Shown here piece after piece: positions 16,120 to 26,464 of a stretch of DNA of 64,000 bases; within the stretch, counting starts at the first letter, position 1, and each line of letters starts with the position of its first letter. The translations under genes were made by a program, and so were the position numbers. The notes below the pieces were generated by a model. The model searched no databases, had not been told where the DNA came from, and was given only the letters and a program-made list of their open reading frames with translations. Source of the stretch: AP-15 sp035538335 (lineage in GTDB: Bacteria > Pseudomonadota > Alphaproteobacteria > ATCC43930 > CGMCC-115725); the NCBI GenBank assembly GCA_035538335.1, contig DATLKN010000051.1, positions 1-64,000 of the forward strand. Direction: 5' to 3'.

Positions 16120-17402
16120 CGACGCTCTGCCGCGACTGCGCCTTGTTGATGCAGGACGCGGCCGGCGGCGAGCGCTGCCCGCATTGCGGCTCGCCGCGGC
16201 TCGTCGGCCATCCCGAGCTCGCGAGCCTTTCGATCGCGCATATCGATTGCGACGCCTTCTACGCGACCGTCGAAAAGCGCGAGCGGCCCGACCTCGCCGA
16301 CCGCCCGGTCATCGTCGGCGGCGGCGAGCGCGGCGTCGTGCTCGCCTGCTGCTACGTCGCCCGCCTCTACGGCGTGCGCTCGGCGATGCCGATGTTCAGG
16401 GCATTGGCGCTGTGTCCGGATGCGGTCGTGATTCGGCCCGACATGGCGAAATACCGCGAGGTCGGCCGCCAGGTGCGCGCCGAGATGCAGCGCCTGACGC
16501 CGCTCGTCGAACCTCTCTCGATCGACGAAGCCTTTCTCGACCTGTCGGGGACGCAGAGCCTCTACGCCGCGGCGCCGGCGCAGCTCTTGGCGCGGCTCGC
16601 CCGGCATGTCGAGGACGAACTCGGCATCACCGTCTCGATCGGCCTCAGCGACAACAAATTCCTCGCCAAGATCGCCTCCGACCTCGACAAGCCGCGCGGC
16701 TTCGCGGTGCTGGCGAGGAGCGGGGCGGCGGCCTTCCTCGCCGACAAGCCGGTCGGCATCCTGTGGGGCGTCGGCGCGGCGATGCAGCGCCGGCTGGCCG
16801 CCGACGGCATCACGCTCGTCGGCCAATTGGCGCGCGAGGACGAGCGCGACCTCGCGCGGCGCTACGGCCGGCTGGGGGCGCGGCTCGCGCATCTCGCCCG
16901 CGGCGAGGACTCGCGCCATGTCGAGGCGCACGCCCCGACCCGCTCGATCTCGGCCGAGACCACCTTTGCGCACGATATCGCCGACCCGGAAGAACTGGCG
17001 CGCATCCTGTGGCCGCTGTGCGAGACGGTGTCGGCGCGATTGAAGGAAGCCGGGCTCGCCGCCGGCACCGCGACGCTCAAATTGAAGACCGCGCAATTCC
17101 GCATCCGCACGCGGGCGCGGCGGCTGGCGGAACCGACCCAGCTTGCCGCGACGCTCTACCGCACGGCGCAGGCGCTGCTCGCCGGCGAAGCCGACGGCGC
17201 GACGCGCTTCCGCCTGATCGGGGTCGGCGCCGACGCGCTCGCCGATGCGCGCGAAGCGGACCGGCCGACGCTCTTCGACGAGACGCAAGGCCGGCCGCGC
17301 CGGCTGGAAGCGGCACTCGATGCGTTGCACGAAAAGCTCGGCCCGGCGAGCGTCGATTTCGGCCGCGCCGCAAAGGCCGGCGGGCGCGACAAGAGGCGCT
17401 GA
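16116..17402 (+). CDS. dinB: DNA polymerase IV with N-terminal zinc ribbon
   Basis: A 428-residue Y-family translesion polymerase. The palm motifs are AHIDCDAFYA (catalytic Asp44) and LSIDEAFLDLSG with the adjacent catalytic Asp and Glu. A helix-hairpin-helix region (LWGVGAAMQRRLAADGI) and little-finger domain follow. An unusual N-terminal extension carries two CxxC pairs (Cys5/Cys8 and Cys21/Cys24) that should form a zinc ribbon; E. coli DinB lacks it. The start is GTG 16116, overlapping the ROK kinase stop. No umuD or imuA partner adjoins it. It would copy past DNA lesions at the fork. Confidence 0.92.
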   Translation: MTTLCRDCALLMQDAAGGERCPHCGSPRLVGHPELASLSIAHIDCDAFYATVEKRERPDLADRPVIVGGGERGVVLACCYVARLYGVRSAMPMFRALALCPDAVVIRPDMAKYREVGRQVRAEMQRLTPLVEPLSIDEAFLDLSGTQSLYAAAPAQLLARLARHVEDELGITVSIGLSDNKFLAKIASDLDKPRGFAVLARSGAAAFLADKPVGILWGVGAAMQRRLAADGITLVGQLAREDERDLARRYGRLGARLAHLARGEDSRHVEAHAPTRSISAETTFAHDIADPEELARILWPLCETVSARLKEAGLAAGTATLKLKTAQFRIRTRARRLAEPTQLAATLYRTAQALLAGEADGATRFRLIGVGADALADAREADRPTLFDETQGRPRRLEAALDALHEKLGPASVDFGRAAKAGGRDKRR

Positions 17403-17412
17403 GCGGCGGCCG

Positions 17413-17733
17413 CTATTCCGCCATCAGCTGTTTTTTCGCTTCCTCGGCGAAGCGGTCGAGCGCGAAACGGACCTGCGCCGCCGACAGCGGCAATCCCTTC
17501 GCCGTGAAGTCGGCGGCGATCTTGTCGACGACGTGCCGGTCGCCGCCCGGCGCGAATTCGGCGTCGACGACGGATTTCGCATAGGTTTGCGCCGCCTCGC
17601 CCGAAAGCCCCAATTGCCCGCCCGCCCACAGCCCCAAAAGCCGGTTGCGCCGCGCGGTGACCTTGAAGCGGAACTCCTGATCGTGCTTGAAGCGGGCTTC
17701 GAATTCTTTTTCGCGGTTGTCGAAGGTGGTCAT
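17413..17733 (-). CDS. DUF1476 protein, F1-ATPase inhibitor zeta-subunit family
   Basis: A 106-residue protein beginning MTTFDNREKEFEARFKHDQE, the hallmark of DUF1476. The Paracoccus zeta subunit of this family inhibits ATP hydrolysis by the F1Fo ATP synthase through its N-terminal segment, and the family is essentially alphaproteobacterial. The rest is predicted helical (KIAADFTAKGL, QVRFALDRFAEEAKKQ). The gene converges on dinB with only ten bases between stops and diverges from the NRDE gene. Assignment to the family is secure; inhibition of this organism's ATPase is inferred. Confidence 0.92.
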   Translation of the reverse strand: MTTFDNREKEFEARFKHDQEFRFKVTARRNRLLGLWAGGQLGLSGEAAQTYAKSVVDAEFAPGGDRHVVDKIAADFTAKGLPLSAAQVRFALDRFAEEAKKQLMAE

Positions 17734-17799
17734 GGTCCTCTCGCTGCACAGCACTTGCCGCGACGATAGCACACTCGGCCGGCGGCGGGAGGCGCATCG

Positions 17800-18564
17800 A
17801 TGTGCACGCTGGTGATCCTGCGCCGGCCCGACCACCCCTGGCCGCTCGTCTTCGCCGCCAACCGCGACGAGATGATCGACCGGCCGTGGCGCGTCCCCGG
17901 CCGGCACTGGCCGGACCGGCCCGAGGTGGTGGCCGGGCTCGACCTGTTGGCCGGCGGCTCCTGGCTCGGGCTGAACGACTGGGGGGTGGCGGCGGCAATT
18001 CTCAACCGACACGGCTCCTTGGGGCCGCAGCCGGGTCTGCGTTCGCGCGGCGAACTGGTGCTGGAGGCGCTCGACCACGCCGACGCGGTCGAGGCGGCCG
18101 CCGCGCTCAGCGCGCTCGACCCCGCCGCCTACCGCACCTTCAACCTCGTCGTCGGCGACAGCCGCGACGTCTTCTGGCTGCGCCATGCCGGGGGCAAACG
18201 CGTCGAATGCCGGCCGGTCGAGGAAGGCCTGTCGCTGATCGCCGCCGGCGACCTCGACGATGTGTCCGAGCGGCGCCTCGCGCTCGCCCGTCCGCGTTTT
18301 GCCGCGGCCGCGCCGCCCGACCCGGGAACGGCCGGCTGGGAGGCCTGGCAGGAATTGCTCGCCAGCCCCGAGAAGCCGCCGGGCGAGTCGGAAAACGCCG
18401 CGCTCAGGTTCCGCACGGGGCGCGGCTACGGCACCGTGTCGAGCGCGCTGCTGGCGATCCCGGTGCCGAACGAAGCCGGCCGCCGGCCGGTCTTCCGATT
18501 CGCCGCTTGGGAGCCGCAGCCGGCGCCGTGGCGGGACGTCATGACGCCCGAGCCCCCACCCTAA
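17800..18564 (+). CDS. NRDE (TANGO2-like) family protein
   Basis: A 254-residue protein starting MCTLVILRR with the family motif FAANRDEM (NRDE) at about residues 21-28, and an N-terminal nucleophile-like Cys2. TANGO2/NRDE proteins are linked to haem or lipid handling in eukaryotes; the bacterial role is not established. The stop codon TAA lies within a family C repeat (CCACCCTAACCC), so the final residues TPEPPP are repeat-derived. It diverges from the DUF1476 gene and precedes purS. Confidence 0.85.
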   Translation: MCTLVILRRPDHPWPLVFAANRDEMIDRPWRVPGRHWPDRPEVVAGLDLLAGGSWLGLNDWGVAAAILNRHGSLGPQPGLRSRGELVLEALDHADAVEAAAALSALDPAAYRTFNLVVGDSRDVFWLRHAGGKRVECRPVEEGLSLIAAGDLDDVSERRLALARPRFAAAAPPDPGTAGWEAWQELLASPEKPPGESENAALRFRTGRGYGTVSSALLAIPVPNEAGRRPVFRFAAWEPQPAPWRDVMTPEPPP

Positions 18565-18600
18565 CCCTCCCCCGCAAGCGGGGGAGGGAACGGGAGGGGG
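18553..18600. repeat. Family C palindromic repeat, copy 3
   Basis: CCCTCCCCCGC-AAGC-GGGGGAGGG hairpin after CCCCACCCTAA. It overlaps the 3' end of the NRDE gene and supplies its stop codon. Confidence 0.85.
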
Positions 18601-18609
18601 CAGTCGCCA

Positions 18610-18638
18610 TTGTCGGGGCGCGGACGCGCGGCTATATC
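18610..18638 (+). promoter_or_regulatory. Candidate sigma-70 promoter of the purSQL operon
   Basis: TTGTCG (18610-18615) and TATATC (18633-18638) are separated by 17 bases, each matching the consensus at four of six positions. Transcription would begin at or within a few bases of the purS ATG (18644), implying a leaderless or nearly leaderless transcript. No strong ribosome-binding site is visible. Confidence 0.45.
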
Positions 18639-18643
18639 AAGGC

Positions 18644-18889
18644 ATGAGCATCAAGGCGCGCATTCATGTGCGGCTGAAGCCGGGCGTTCTCGATCCGCAG
18701 GGCAAGGCGATCGGCAACGCGCTGCACGCGCTCGGCTTCCGGGATGTCGGCGAGGTGCGGCAGGGCAAGCTGATCGAGATCGAGCTGGGCGAGAGCGATC
18801 CCGAACGTGCGCGCGAGGCGGCCGAACGGATGTGCAAGGAACTCCTCGCCAACCCGGTCATCGAGAACTACGCGATCGAATTATGCTGA
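18644..18889 (+). CDS. purS: Phosphoribosylformylglycinamidine synthase subunit PurS
   Basis: An 81-residue protein with the family pattern IHVRLKPGVLDPQGKAIGNA and GEVRQGKLIEIEL. PurS is the small structural subunit that joins PurL and PurQ into the FGAM synthase complex of de novo purine synthesis, channelling ammonia from glutamine. It is the first gene of purS-purQ-purL and is separated from purQ by a 103-base spacer with strong secondary structure. A candidate promoter sits immediately upstream. Confidence 0.96.
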   Translation: MSIKARIHVRLKPGVLDPQGKAIGNALHALGFRDVGEVRQGKLIEIELGESDPERAREAAERMCKELLANPVIENYAIELC

Positions 18890-18910
18890 GTGCCCGAGGC
18901 AGATCAAACG

Positions 18911-18959
18911 CCTGTCGTCCCGACCCGCGGGTCCGCGCTTCGCGCGGCCCGAGGACAGG
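18911..18959. repeat. Structured palindromic element between purS and purQ
   Basis: Closing arms CCTGTC (18911-18916) and GACAGG (18954-18959) enclose a perfect 12-base dyad GACCCGCGGGTC (18922-18933) and a CCGCG/CGCGG stem (18933-18937 and 18943-18947). The left edge resembles the GTCGTCCCG start of family A repeats, so it may be a degenerate copy. Confidence 0.6.
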
Positions 18960-18992
18960 CTCCGGCCGGGACTCATTGGAGTAGCGGCTTCG

Positions 18993-19678
18993 ATGAAAGC
19001 CGGCATCGTTGTCTTCCCGGGCTCGAACCGCGAGCGCGACCTTGCCGCCGCCTTCCAGCGTGCGACGGGGCAGAAACCGATCTTTCTCTGGCACGGCGAT
19101 TCGGAGATCCCCGACCTCGACCTGATCGCGCTCCCCGGCGGCTTCGCCTATGGCGATTATCTGCGCTGCGGCGCGATGGCGGCGCATTCACCGGTCATGC
19201 GCGAGATCCGCGTGCGGGCCGCTGCCGGCGTGCCGATCCTCGGCGTCTGCAACGGCTTTCAGGTGCTGACCGAGGCGGGGATCCTGCCCGGCGCATTGCT
19301 GCCGAACCGCTCGCTCGCCTTCCATTGCCACGACGTCCGCCTGCGCGTCGAGAACAGCCAGACGATCTTCACCTGCGGCTATGAGGCGGGCGGGGTGATC
19401 CGCGTGCCGGTCGCGCATCACGACGGCAACTACACGGCCGACGCCGAGACGCTCGACCGGCTCGAGGACAAGGGCCTCGTCGCCTTCCGCTATTGCGACG
19501 AAGCGGGCGGGCTGAGCGAAGACGCGAATTTCAACGGCTCGGCGCGCTCGATCGCCGGCATCTTCAACGACAGCCGCAACGTCCTGGGCCTGATGCCGCA
19601 TCCCGAGAACGCCACCGATCCGCTGCTCGGAGGCACGGACGGGTGCGCGTTCTTCGAAGGGCTCGTCGGCGCGCTGCA

Positions 19679-19682
<4 letters not shown>
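18993..19682 (+). CDS. purQ: Phosphoribosylformylglycinamidine synthase subunit PurQ (glutaminase)
   Basis: A 229-residue class I glutamine amidotransferase. The nucleophile is Cys86 in ILGVCNGFQ, and His and Glu of the triad lie in LMPHPENA near the C-terminus. PGSNRERDL at the N-terminus is typical of PurQ. It releases ammonia from glutamine for PurL. ATG 18993 has GGAG about 12 bases upstream. The stop overlaps the purL start as GTGA. Confidence 0.97.
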
Positions 19683-21868
<2,186 letters not shown>

Positions 21869-21884
21869 TCCGGGACACCTGTCG

Positions 21885-22121
21885 ATGGCGATGGACGCGG
21901 CGCTGATCGAGCGCCTGATCAAGGAGAGCCTGCCGGACGCGCAAATCACGATCGAGGATCTGCGCGGCGACGGCGACCACTACGCCGCGCATGTCGTCTC
22001 CGGGGCCTTCCGGGGCAAGAGCCGCGTGCAGCAGCATCAGATGGTGTATCAGGCGCTGCGCGGGCGGATGGGCAACGAATTGCACGCGCTCGCGCTGCAA
22101 ACCGCCGCGCCCGAGGATTGA
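21885..22121 (+). CDS. BolA-family protein
   Basis: A 78-residue BolA/IbaG-type protein. LIKESLPDAQITIEDL, the central His-bearing GDGDHYAAHVVSGAFRGKS and VQQHQMVYQALRGRM are characteristic. BolA proteins bind monothiol CGFS glutaredoxins to form [2Fe-2S] heterodimers used in iron sensing or cluster transfer. The next gene encodes exactly such a glutaredoxin. An alternative ATG at 21891 gives a protein two residues shorter; neither start has a strong ribosome-binding site. Confidence 0.93.
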   Translation: MAMDAALIERLIKESLPDAQITIEDLRGDGDHYAAHVVSGAFRGKSRVQQHQMVYQALRGRMGNELHALALQTAAPED

Positions 22122-22154
22122 GAGCCGGATGGCGGGCAAACTCTCGAATTTCTC

Positions 22155-22215
22155 GTCGTCCCGGCGAAGGCCGGGACCCACGGCCGACATGGATACCGGC
22201 CTTCGCCGGTATGAC
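22155..22215. repeat. Family A palindromic repeat pair, copy 3
   Basis: The left half is 22155-22180 (core TCCCGGCGAAGGCCGGGA) and the right half 22190-22215 (core TACCGGCCTTCGCCGGTA). Both halves are perfect palindromes, in the gap between bolA and the glutaredoxin gene. Confidence 0.92.
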
Positions 22216-22258
22216 GAATAACGGTCAACCGAAATACGCCAAACCGAGGACCACGAAA

Positions 22259-22591
22259 ATGGACAGCACCGTACACGAACGCATCCGCCAGGATATCGCC
22301 GACAACACGGTCGTGCTCTACATGAAGGGCTCGCCGGTCTTCCCGCAATGCGGCTTCTCGGCCGCGGTGGTGCAGATCCTGAGCCACCTCGGCGTCAAGT
22401 TCAAAGGCGTCGACGTGCTCTCCGACCCGGCGATCCGCCAGGGCATCAAGGAATTCTCGAACTGGCCGACGATCCCGCAGCTCTACGTCAAGGGCGAGTT
22501 CGTCGGCGGCTGCGACATCATCCGCGAGATGTACGAGACGGGCGAACTGAAGCAGGTGCTCGAAGAAAAGGGCGTCCCCGTCCGGGCCTGA
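22259..22591 (+). CDS. grxD: Monothiol glutaredoxin (Grx4/GrxD)
   Basis: A 110-residue monothiol glutaredoxin with the CGFS active site at residues 31-34 (FPQCGFS), KGSP for glutathione binding, WPTIPQLYVKGEFVGG and CDIIREMYETGEL. It binds [2Fe-2S] clusters with glutathione and delivers them to target proteins, often with BolA, whose gene lies just upstream across a repeat. The ATG at 22259 follows a CGAGGA sequence. Confidence 0.96.
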   Translation: MDSTVHERIRQDIADNTVVLYMKGSPVFPQCGFSAAVVQILSHLGVKFKGVDVLSDPAIRQGIKEFSNWPTIPQLYVKGEFVGGCDIIREMYETGELKQVLEEKGVPVRA

Positions 22592-22601
22592 CGCGCCCCT
22601 C

Positions 22602-24080
22602 TCAGAAGGTCAGGCGGGTTCTGAGCGCAAAGAGCAGCGCGTTGGGGATCGTCCCGGCGCCGCCGCCCGGGTTCGGCACGCCGCCGCCCGGGTGGATGAC
22701 GTATTGCAGGTCGGGCTGGATCACCCAGCCCGGCATGACTTTCGCCAGATAAGTCAGCTCGATCGCGGTTTCGTAGCTGCGCACCGGCAACCCCGGGCTT
22801 AACAATTGTGCGCTTTCATCGCTCTCGATTGCGTCGGGGCTGATCTTGGCATAGGCGACGCCGAAGACGACATTGTCGTCGTCGCGGCCGGGGATCGGGC
22901 CTTTGAAGCCGAAGCCGCCATCGGCGTAAAACGAGACGAGATTGCGGTCGGCGGGCGCCCCGCCCAGCCTCAGGAAGCCGTTGAGCCCGCGCTCGCCCTC
23001 GCCCGGCAAGCGCCAGAGCGTCTGGTCGGCGATCGCATAGATCCCGAAATCGCCGTGCTGCAGCACCGGCGCCACGGCCTCGCCGGAGCCTAGCGAGACC
23101 TCATCCTCCGCGGCGTCAACCCCGAAATGCTGGTCGCGAAAGCTGCCGCTCTCGCGCCAGAAGCCGAACTTGTAGGTGCCGGGAAGCCCCGCCGCCTTCT
23201 TTCCCTGATTTATCGAGTACTGCACCTCGCTGATCACGAGAACGCCGCCGGCAAGGCTGAAGGCGGTGCCGCTCGAGTCGCAGATCTGCGGCTCCTCGGC
23301 GCAATGGCTGCCGGCCGGATTGCCGCTGAACACCCCAGTCAGCCAGGCGAGATTGTCGTTCGGCTGCACTTTTATGCGGAATCCGGGGGTCGCCAGCGGA
23401 TAGGCCGGGCCGCCGGCCGTCATGTCGAGCGCGGTCAGGCCCGGCCAGCCGAAAGTGGCGTTGACGAGGTCGGCCGCGGTTTCGCTGATGAAGAACTCGT
23501 CATCGGCGGCGAGCTGACCGAGCCGTACCGACAGCTTTTCCCCGAACAGCTCCTGCTGCAGCCACAGCGTAAAGAGCCGGGTGGTTGGAAACGCCTCGAT
23601 CCCGCTGACGGTCAAGAGGTTCCCGGCGAGATTGGCGGACGGCTCATGGCCGTGGATCTGGAAGGCGCTGGCGTGGAAGCTGGCGCCCGGCCAGCCGACG
23701 AGCTTCTCCAGATTGAGATGGAGCCCCACCTCCAGCCGGCCTTCGTAGATCGTCCCCTGGTGGATGCCGCCCGAAACATCCGCGAAACCCTCGCCGACAT
23801 ATTCGATGCCGATTTCGATGCCGCGCTCGTCGAGCCGGTCGCGCAGCCCGGCCCAGTCGCCGGTCAGTGTCTGATGGATCGGGCTCGCGACGTGATAGGC
23901 GCCGGTAAACGCCGCGTTGGTGTTCTTTGCCGTGCTGGCTGCCGTGCTAGCTGGCGGGCTTGTTGCCGGGCTCGCCGCCTGTTGCGCCCGCGGCGCCGCC
24001 GGCCACAGCGCCAGCGCGGCCGCAAGGGTGCAAACCGCCACGACCCGCCGGCGAGTATGCCGCTCATCTACAGCCATCAT
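22602..24080 (-). CDS. OprB-family carbohydrate-selective porin, paralogue 1
   Basis: A 492-residue outer-membrane porin. A signal peptide (VVAVCTLAAALALWPAAPRA-Q) is followed by a short Ser/Thr/Ala-rich stretch and then LTGDWAGLRDRLDERGIEI, the OprB entry motif. HQGTIYEGRLEVGLHLNLEK, RLFTLWLQQELF and the final ALRTRLTF ending in Phe fit a 16-stranded barrel. It would admit sugars to the periplasm. It is a diverged tandem copy of the gene at 24212, from which it is separated by a perfect hairpin. A second ATG lies one codon in (24077). Confidence 0.88.
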   Translation of the reverse strand: MMAVDERHTRRRVVAVCTLAAALALWPAAPRAQQAASPATSPPASTAASTAKNTNAAFTGAYHVASPIHQTLTGDWAGLRDRLDERGIEIGIEYVGEGFADVSGGIHQGTIYEGRLEVGLHLNLEKLVGWPGASFHASAFQIHGHEPSANLAGNLLTVSGIEAFPTTRLFTLWLQQELFGEKLSVRLGQLAADDEFFISETAADLVNATFGWPGLTALDMTAGGPAYPLATPGFRIKVQPNDNLAWLTGVFSGNPAGSHCAEEPQICDSSGTAFSLAGGVLVISEVQYSINQGKKAAGLPGTYKFGFWRESGSFRDQHFGVDAAEDEVSLGSGEAVAPVLQHGDFGIYAIADQTLWRLPGEGERGLNGFLRLGGAPADRNLVSFYADGGFGFKGPIPGRDDDNVVFGVAYAKISPDAIESDESAQLLSPGLPVRSYETAIELTYLAKVMPGWVIQPDLQYVIHPGGGVPNPGGGAGTIPNALLFALRTRLTF

Positions 24081-24158
24081 TACACGCTCTTGATTCGATC
24101 TCCATGAAACCTCTGGTGGATCACGATCTCGTTCGGCCTGCAAGCAGATCTTCGAACC

Positions 24159-24189
24159 GGTAGTGGGTCAATCAAAATGACCCACTACC
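24159..24189. terminator. Perfect 12-bp hairpin between the two OprB genes
   Basis: Arms GGTAGTGGGTCA (24159-24170) and TGACCCACTACC (24178-24189) with loop ATCAAAA. The 8-base direct repeat TTCGAACC flanks the hairpin on both sides. It lies 22 bases beyond the stop of OprB paralogue 2 in the direction of transcription. There is no T tract, so it may be an attenuator, a processing site or an operator rather than a classical terminator. Confidence 0.5.
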
Positions 24190-24211
24190 TTCGAACCGCG
24201 CCTCTTGCCGC

Positions 24212-25564
24212 TCAGAACGTGATTGTCGTTCTGAGACCGAGGACGAGCGCGTCGGGAATCGGGGCCGGCGGGCTCTTCGGGTTCGGTACGTTGCCGTTGG
24301 GGTGGATCACATATTGCAGATCGGGCTGAACGACCAGCCAGGGCCGAACCTGCAGCAGGTAAGTGAGCTCGACGACCGCTTCGTGATCGCGGATCGGGTA
24401 TCCGGGAATCTGCGCCGCCCGGTCGCGGTCGAGCCCCGCCGCGGCGGGGCTGACCGCGGCGTAGGCGAGGCCGAGGACCGCGAGGTCGTCCGGACGACCG
24501 GGGACGAGCCCCTTCCAGCTGAGCCCGCCATCGGCATAGAACGATATGAAGCTGCGGTCGGCGGGCGCTGCGCCGAGCCGCAGAAAGCCGCTCAACCCGA
24601 GATCTTCCGTTCCCGGCTCTCGCCACAACATCTGGTCGGCGACGGCGTAGAGGGCGTATTCGCCGCCGTGAAAGAGTTCGCGCACCGCATCGGGCGAGGC
24701 GAGCGAGACTACGTTCCCCGCTGCATCGAACCCGAGATGCTGGTCCGCGAACGCCGCAGTTTCGTGCCAGCCGCCGAGCTTGTAGGCGCCGGGGAGCCCG
24801 GTCGCGCCCTTCTCCCGATTGATCGAATATTGCAGCTCGGCGATCCAGAGTGTGCCGCCGCTGAAGCTGAAGGTGGTGCCGCTCGGGTCGCAGAGATCTA
24901 CGTTGACGGGGCAGTTGCTGCCGCCGGGATTGGCGCTGAACACCGCCGCCAGCAGCGCGACGTCGTCGCGCGCCTTCAGCCGCACCCGCAGGCCCGGATC
25001 GGCGACCGGATAGATCGGCCCGCCGGCGATCATGTTCTCATAGTTGATCGCCGGGTTGCCGAAGGTGGCGTTGACGAGGTTCGCCGAGTTGTCGCTGATC
25101 ATGAACTCGTCGTCCATCGCGAGCTGACCGAGGCGGACGGACAACCGGCGGCCGAACAGATCCTGCTGCAGCCACAGCGTGAAGAGGCGCGTCGAGGGCA
25201 ACCCCTCGATGCCGCTGACATCCAGCATGTTGCCGGCAAGATTGTCGGAGGGCCCGTGGCCGTGGATCTGGTACATGCTCGCATGCGCGCTCGCTCCTTG
25301 CCAGCCGGCGAGCTTTTTCAGATCGACATCGAGCGCAACAGCGAGGCGTCCCTCGTAGATCGTCCCCTGATGGACCCCGCCCGCAAGATCCCCGAAACTC
25401 TCGCCGATATAGACGATCCCCAGTTCGAGACCGTCTTTCGACAACCGTGTGCGCAGCCCATCCCAATCGCCGGTCAGCCGGTCTTCCGCGTTCGCCCTTT
25501 CCGGGACGCCCGACAGCAATGCCAGCACGACGGCGGCAAAGGCGCGCCGCTTTTTCCGTCGCAT
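24212..25564 (-). CDS. OprB-family carbohydrate-selective porin, paralogue 2
   Basis: A 450-residue outer-membrane porin with signal peptide RRKKRRAFAAVVLALLSGV cleaved near ANA-E, then LTGDWDGLRTRLSKDGLEL. HQGTIYEGRLAVALDVDLKK, RLFTLWLQQDLF, VIHPNGNVPNP and a terminal TTITF show it is a paralogue of the porin at 22602. It starts only 15 bases after the sugar ABC permease gene, so it is probably co-transcribed with the two permeases and gives the inner-membrane transporter an outer-membrane entry pore. Confidence 0.9.
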   Translation of the reverse strand: MRRKKRRAFAAVVLALLSGVPERANAEDRLTGDWDGLRTRLSKDGLELGIVYIGESFGDLAGGVHQGTIYEGRLAVALDVDLKKLAGWQGASAHASMYQIHGHGPSDNLAGNMLDVSGIEGLPSTRLFTLWLQQDLFGRRLSVRLGQLAMDDEFMISDNSANLVNATFGNPAINYENMIAGGPIYPVADPGLRVRLKARDDVALLAAVFSANPGGSNCPVNVDLCDPSGTTFSFSGGTLWIAELQYSINREKGATGLPGAYKLGGWHETAAFADQHLGFDAAGNVVSLASPDAVRELFHGGEYALYAVADQMLWREPGTEDLGLSGFLRLGAAPADRSFISFYADGGLSWKGLVPGRPDDLAVLGLAYAAVSPAAAGLDRDRAAQIPGYPIRDHEAVVELTYLLQVRPWLVVQPDLQYVIHPNGNVPNPKSPPAPIPDALVLGLRTTITF

Positions 25565-25579
25565 CCGACCCGGGGGCCG

Positions 25580-26464
25580 CTACCGCTTGGCGTTCATCAT
25601 CAGGCTCGCGACGACATGGCGCCTGAGCGTGAACAACAACACGATCGGCGGCAGCACATAAATGATGGCGGCGGCCATCATCGAGTTCCACGGCGCGTCG
25701 ATGTCGACGAACAGATTGCCCTGGGTCACCGAGACGGTCATGTTTTTCACCGACAGCATCACCGCCTGGTAGAGATAGTCGTTCCAGGCGAGCAGCAAGG
25801 CGTAGAAGCCGACGACCGCCAGCGCCGGCGTCATCAGCGGCAGATAGATCCGCAGATAGACCTGCAGGACGGAGGCGCCGTCCAGCCGCGCCGCGTCGTC
25901 GAGCTCGAGCGGGATCAGCCGGCCGTAGAGCTGCAGGATCAGGATCGCAAACGGCGTCGCAAACGTCACCTGCGCCGCAATGACCGCCCAGGGGTTATTC
26001 AACAGCCCGTAATCGTGCATCATCCGGTAATAGGGCACGATCAGGAACGAGGCCGGGATCGCGTAGGTGAGCAGCGCTGCGTTGGTCAGCAGCGAGGCTC
26101 GGCCGAGGCGCAGCCGGTTCACCGCGAAGCTGGCCAGCGAGCCGATCAGCACCGTCAGAACCATCGTCGCCAGACCGATGTAGAGGCTGTTGCCGAACAG
26201 GCGCCAGAAATGCTCGAGATAGCGCGCCTGCTGCGTCACGACGTCCCGGAAGGCGGCGAGCGAGGGCGAGGGCGGCCAGAGATTGCCGTCGAACTCGATT
26301 TCGCCTTCTTCCGGGTCGAGGGCGATCAGGAAGAGATTGTAGAGGGGCAACAGCGACCAGATGAGGAGAGCGAGGCCGAGCACCGCCGAGCCCGCCTCGA
26401 CAAGGCCGCGGCGCAGCCGACCGCGCCGCCGCGCCGCCGCGCCAAGCGCCGGGGCGGCGCTCAC
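25580..26464 (-). CDS. Carbohydrate ABC transporter permease (MalG/CUT1 type)
   Basis: A 294-residue inner-membrane protein with about six transmembrane segments. The ATPase-contact EAA loop is visible as IPLELDDAARLDGASVLQVY followed by LPLMTPAL. The final segment ends RRHVVASLMMNAKR, typical of MalG-like CUT1 permeases. GTG 26464 overlaps the stop of the partner permease. I find no ATPase or sugar-binding protein gene beside it, so those parts must be encoded elsewhere or shared. OprB paralogue 2 follows 15 bases downstream. Confidence 0.88.
   Translation of the reverse strand: MSAAPALGAAARRRGRLRRGLVEAGSAVLGLALLIWSLLPLYNLFLIALDPEEGEIEFDGNLWPPSPSLAAFRDVVTQQARYLEHFWRLFGNSLYIGLATMVLTVLIGSLASFAVNRLRLGRASLLTNAALLTYAIPASFLIVPYYRMMHDYGLLNNPWAVIAAQVTFATPFAILILQLYGRLIPLELDDAARLDGASVLQVYLRIYLPLMTPALAVVGFYALLLAWNDYLYQAVMLSVKNMTVSVTQGNLFVDIDAPWNSMMAAAIIYVLPPIVLLFTLRRHVVASLMMNAKR

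Noticed and set aside
24151..24197. TTCGAACC repeats as a possible tRNA T-arm or attachment site
   Set aside because: No acceptor, D or anticodon arms can be drawn around them, and no integrase or element boundary is visible. The 12-bp hairpin explains the symmetry better.
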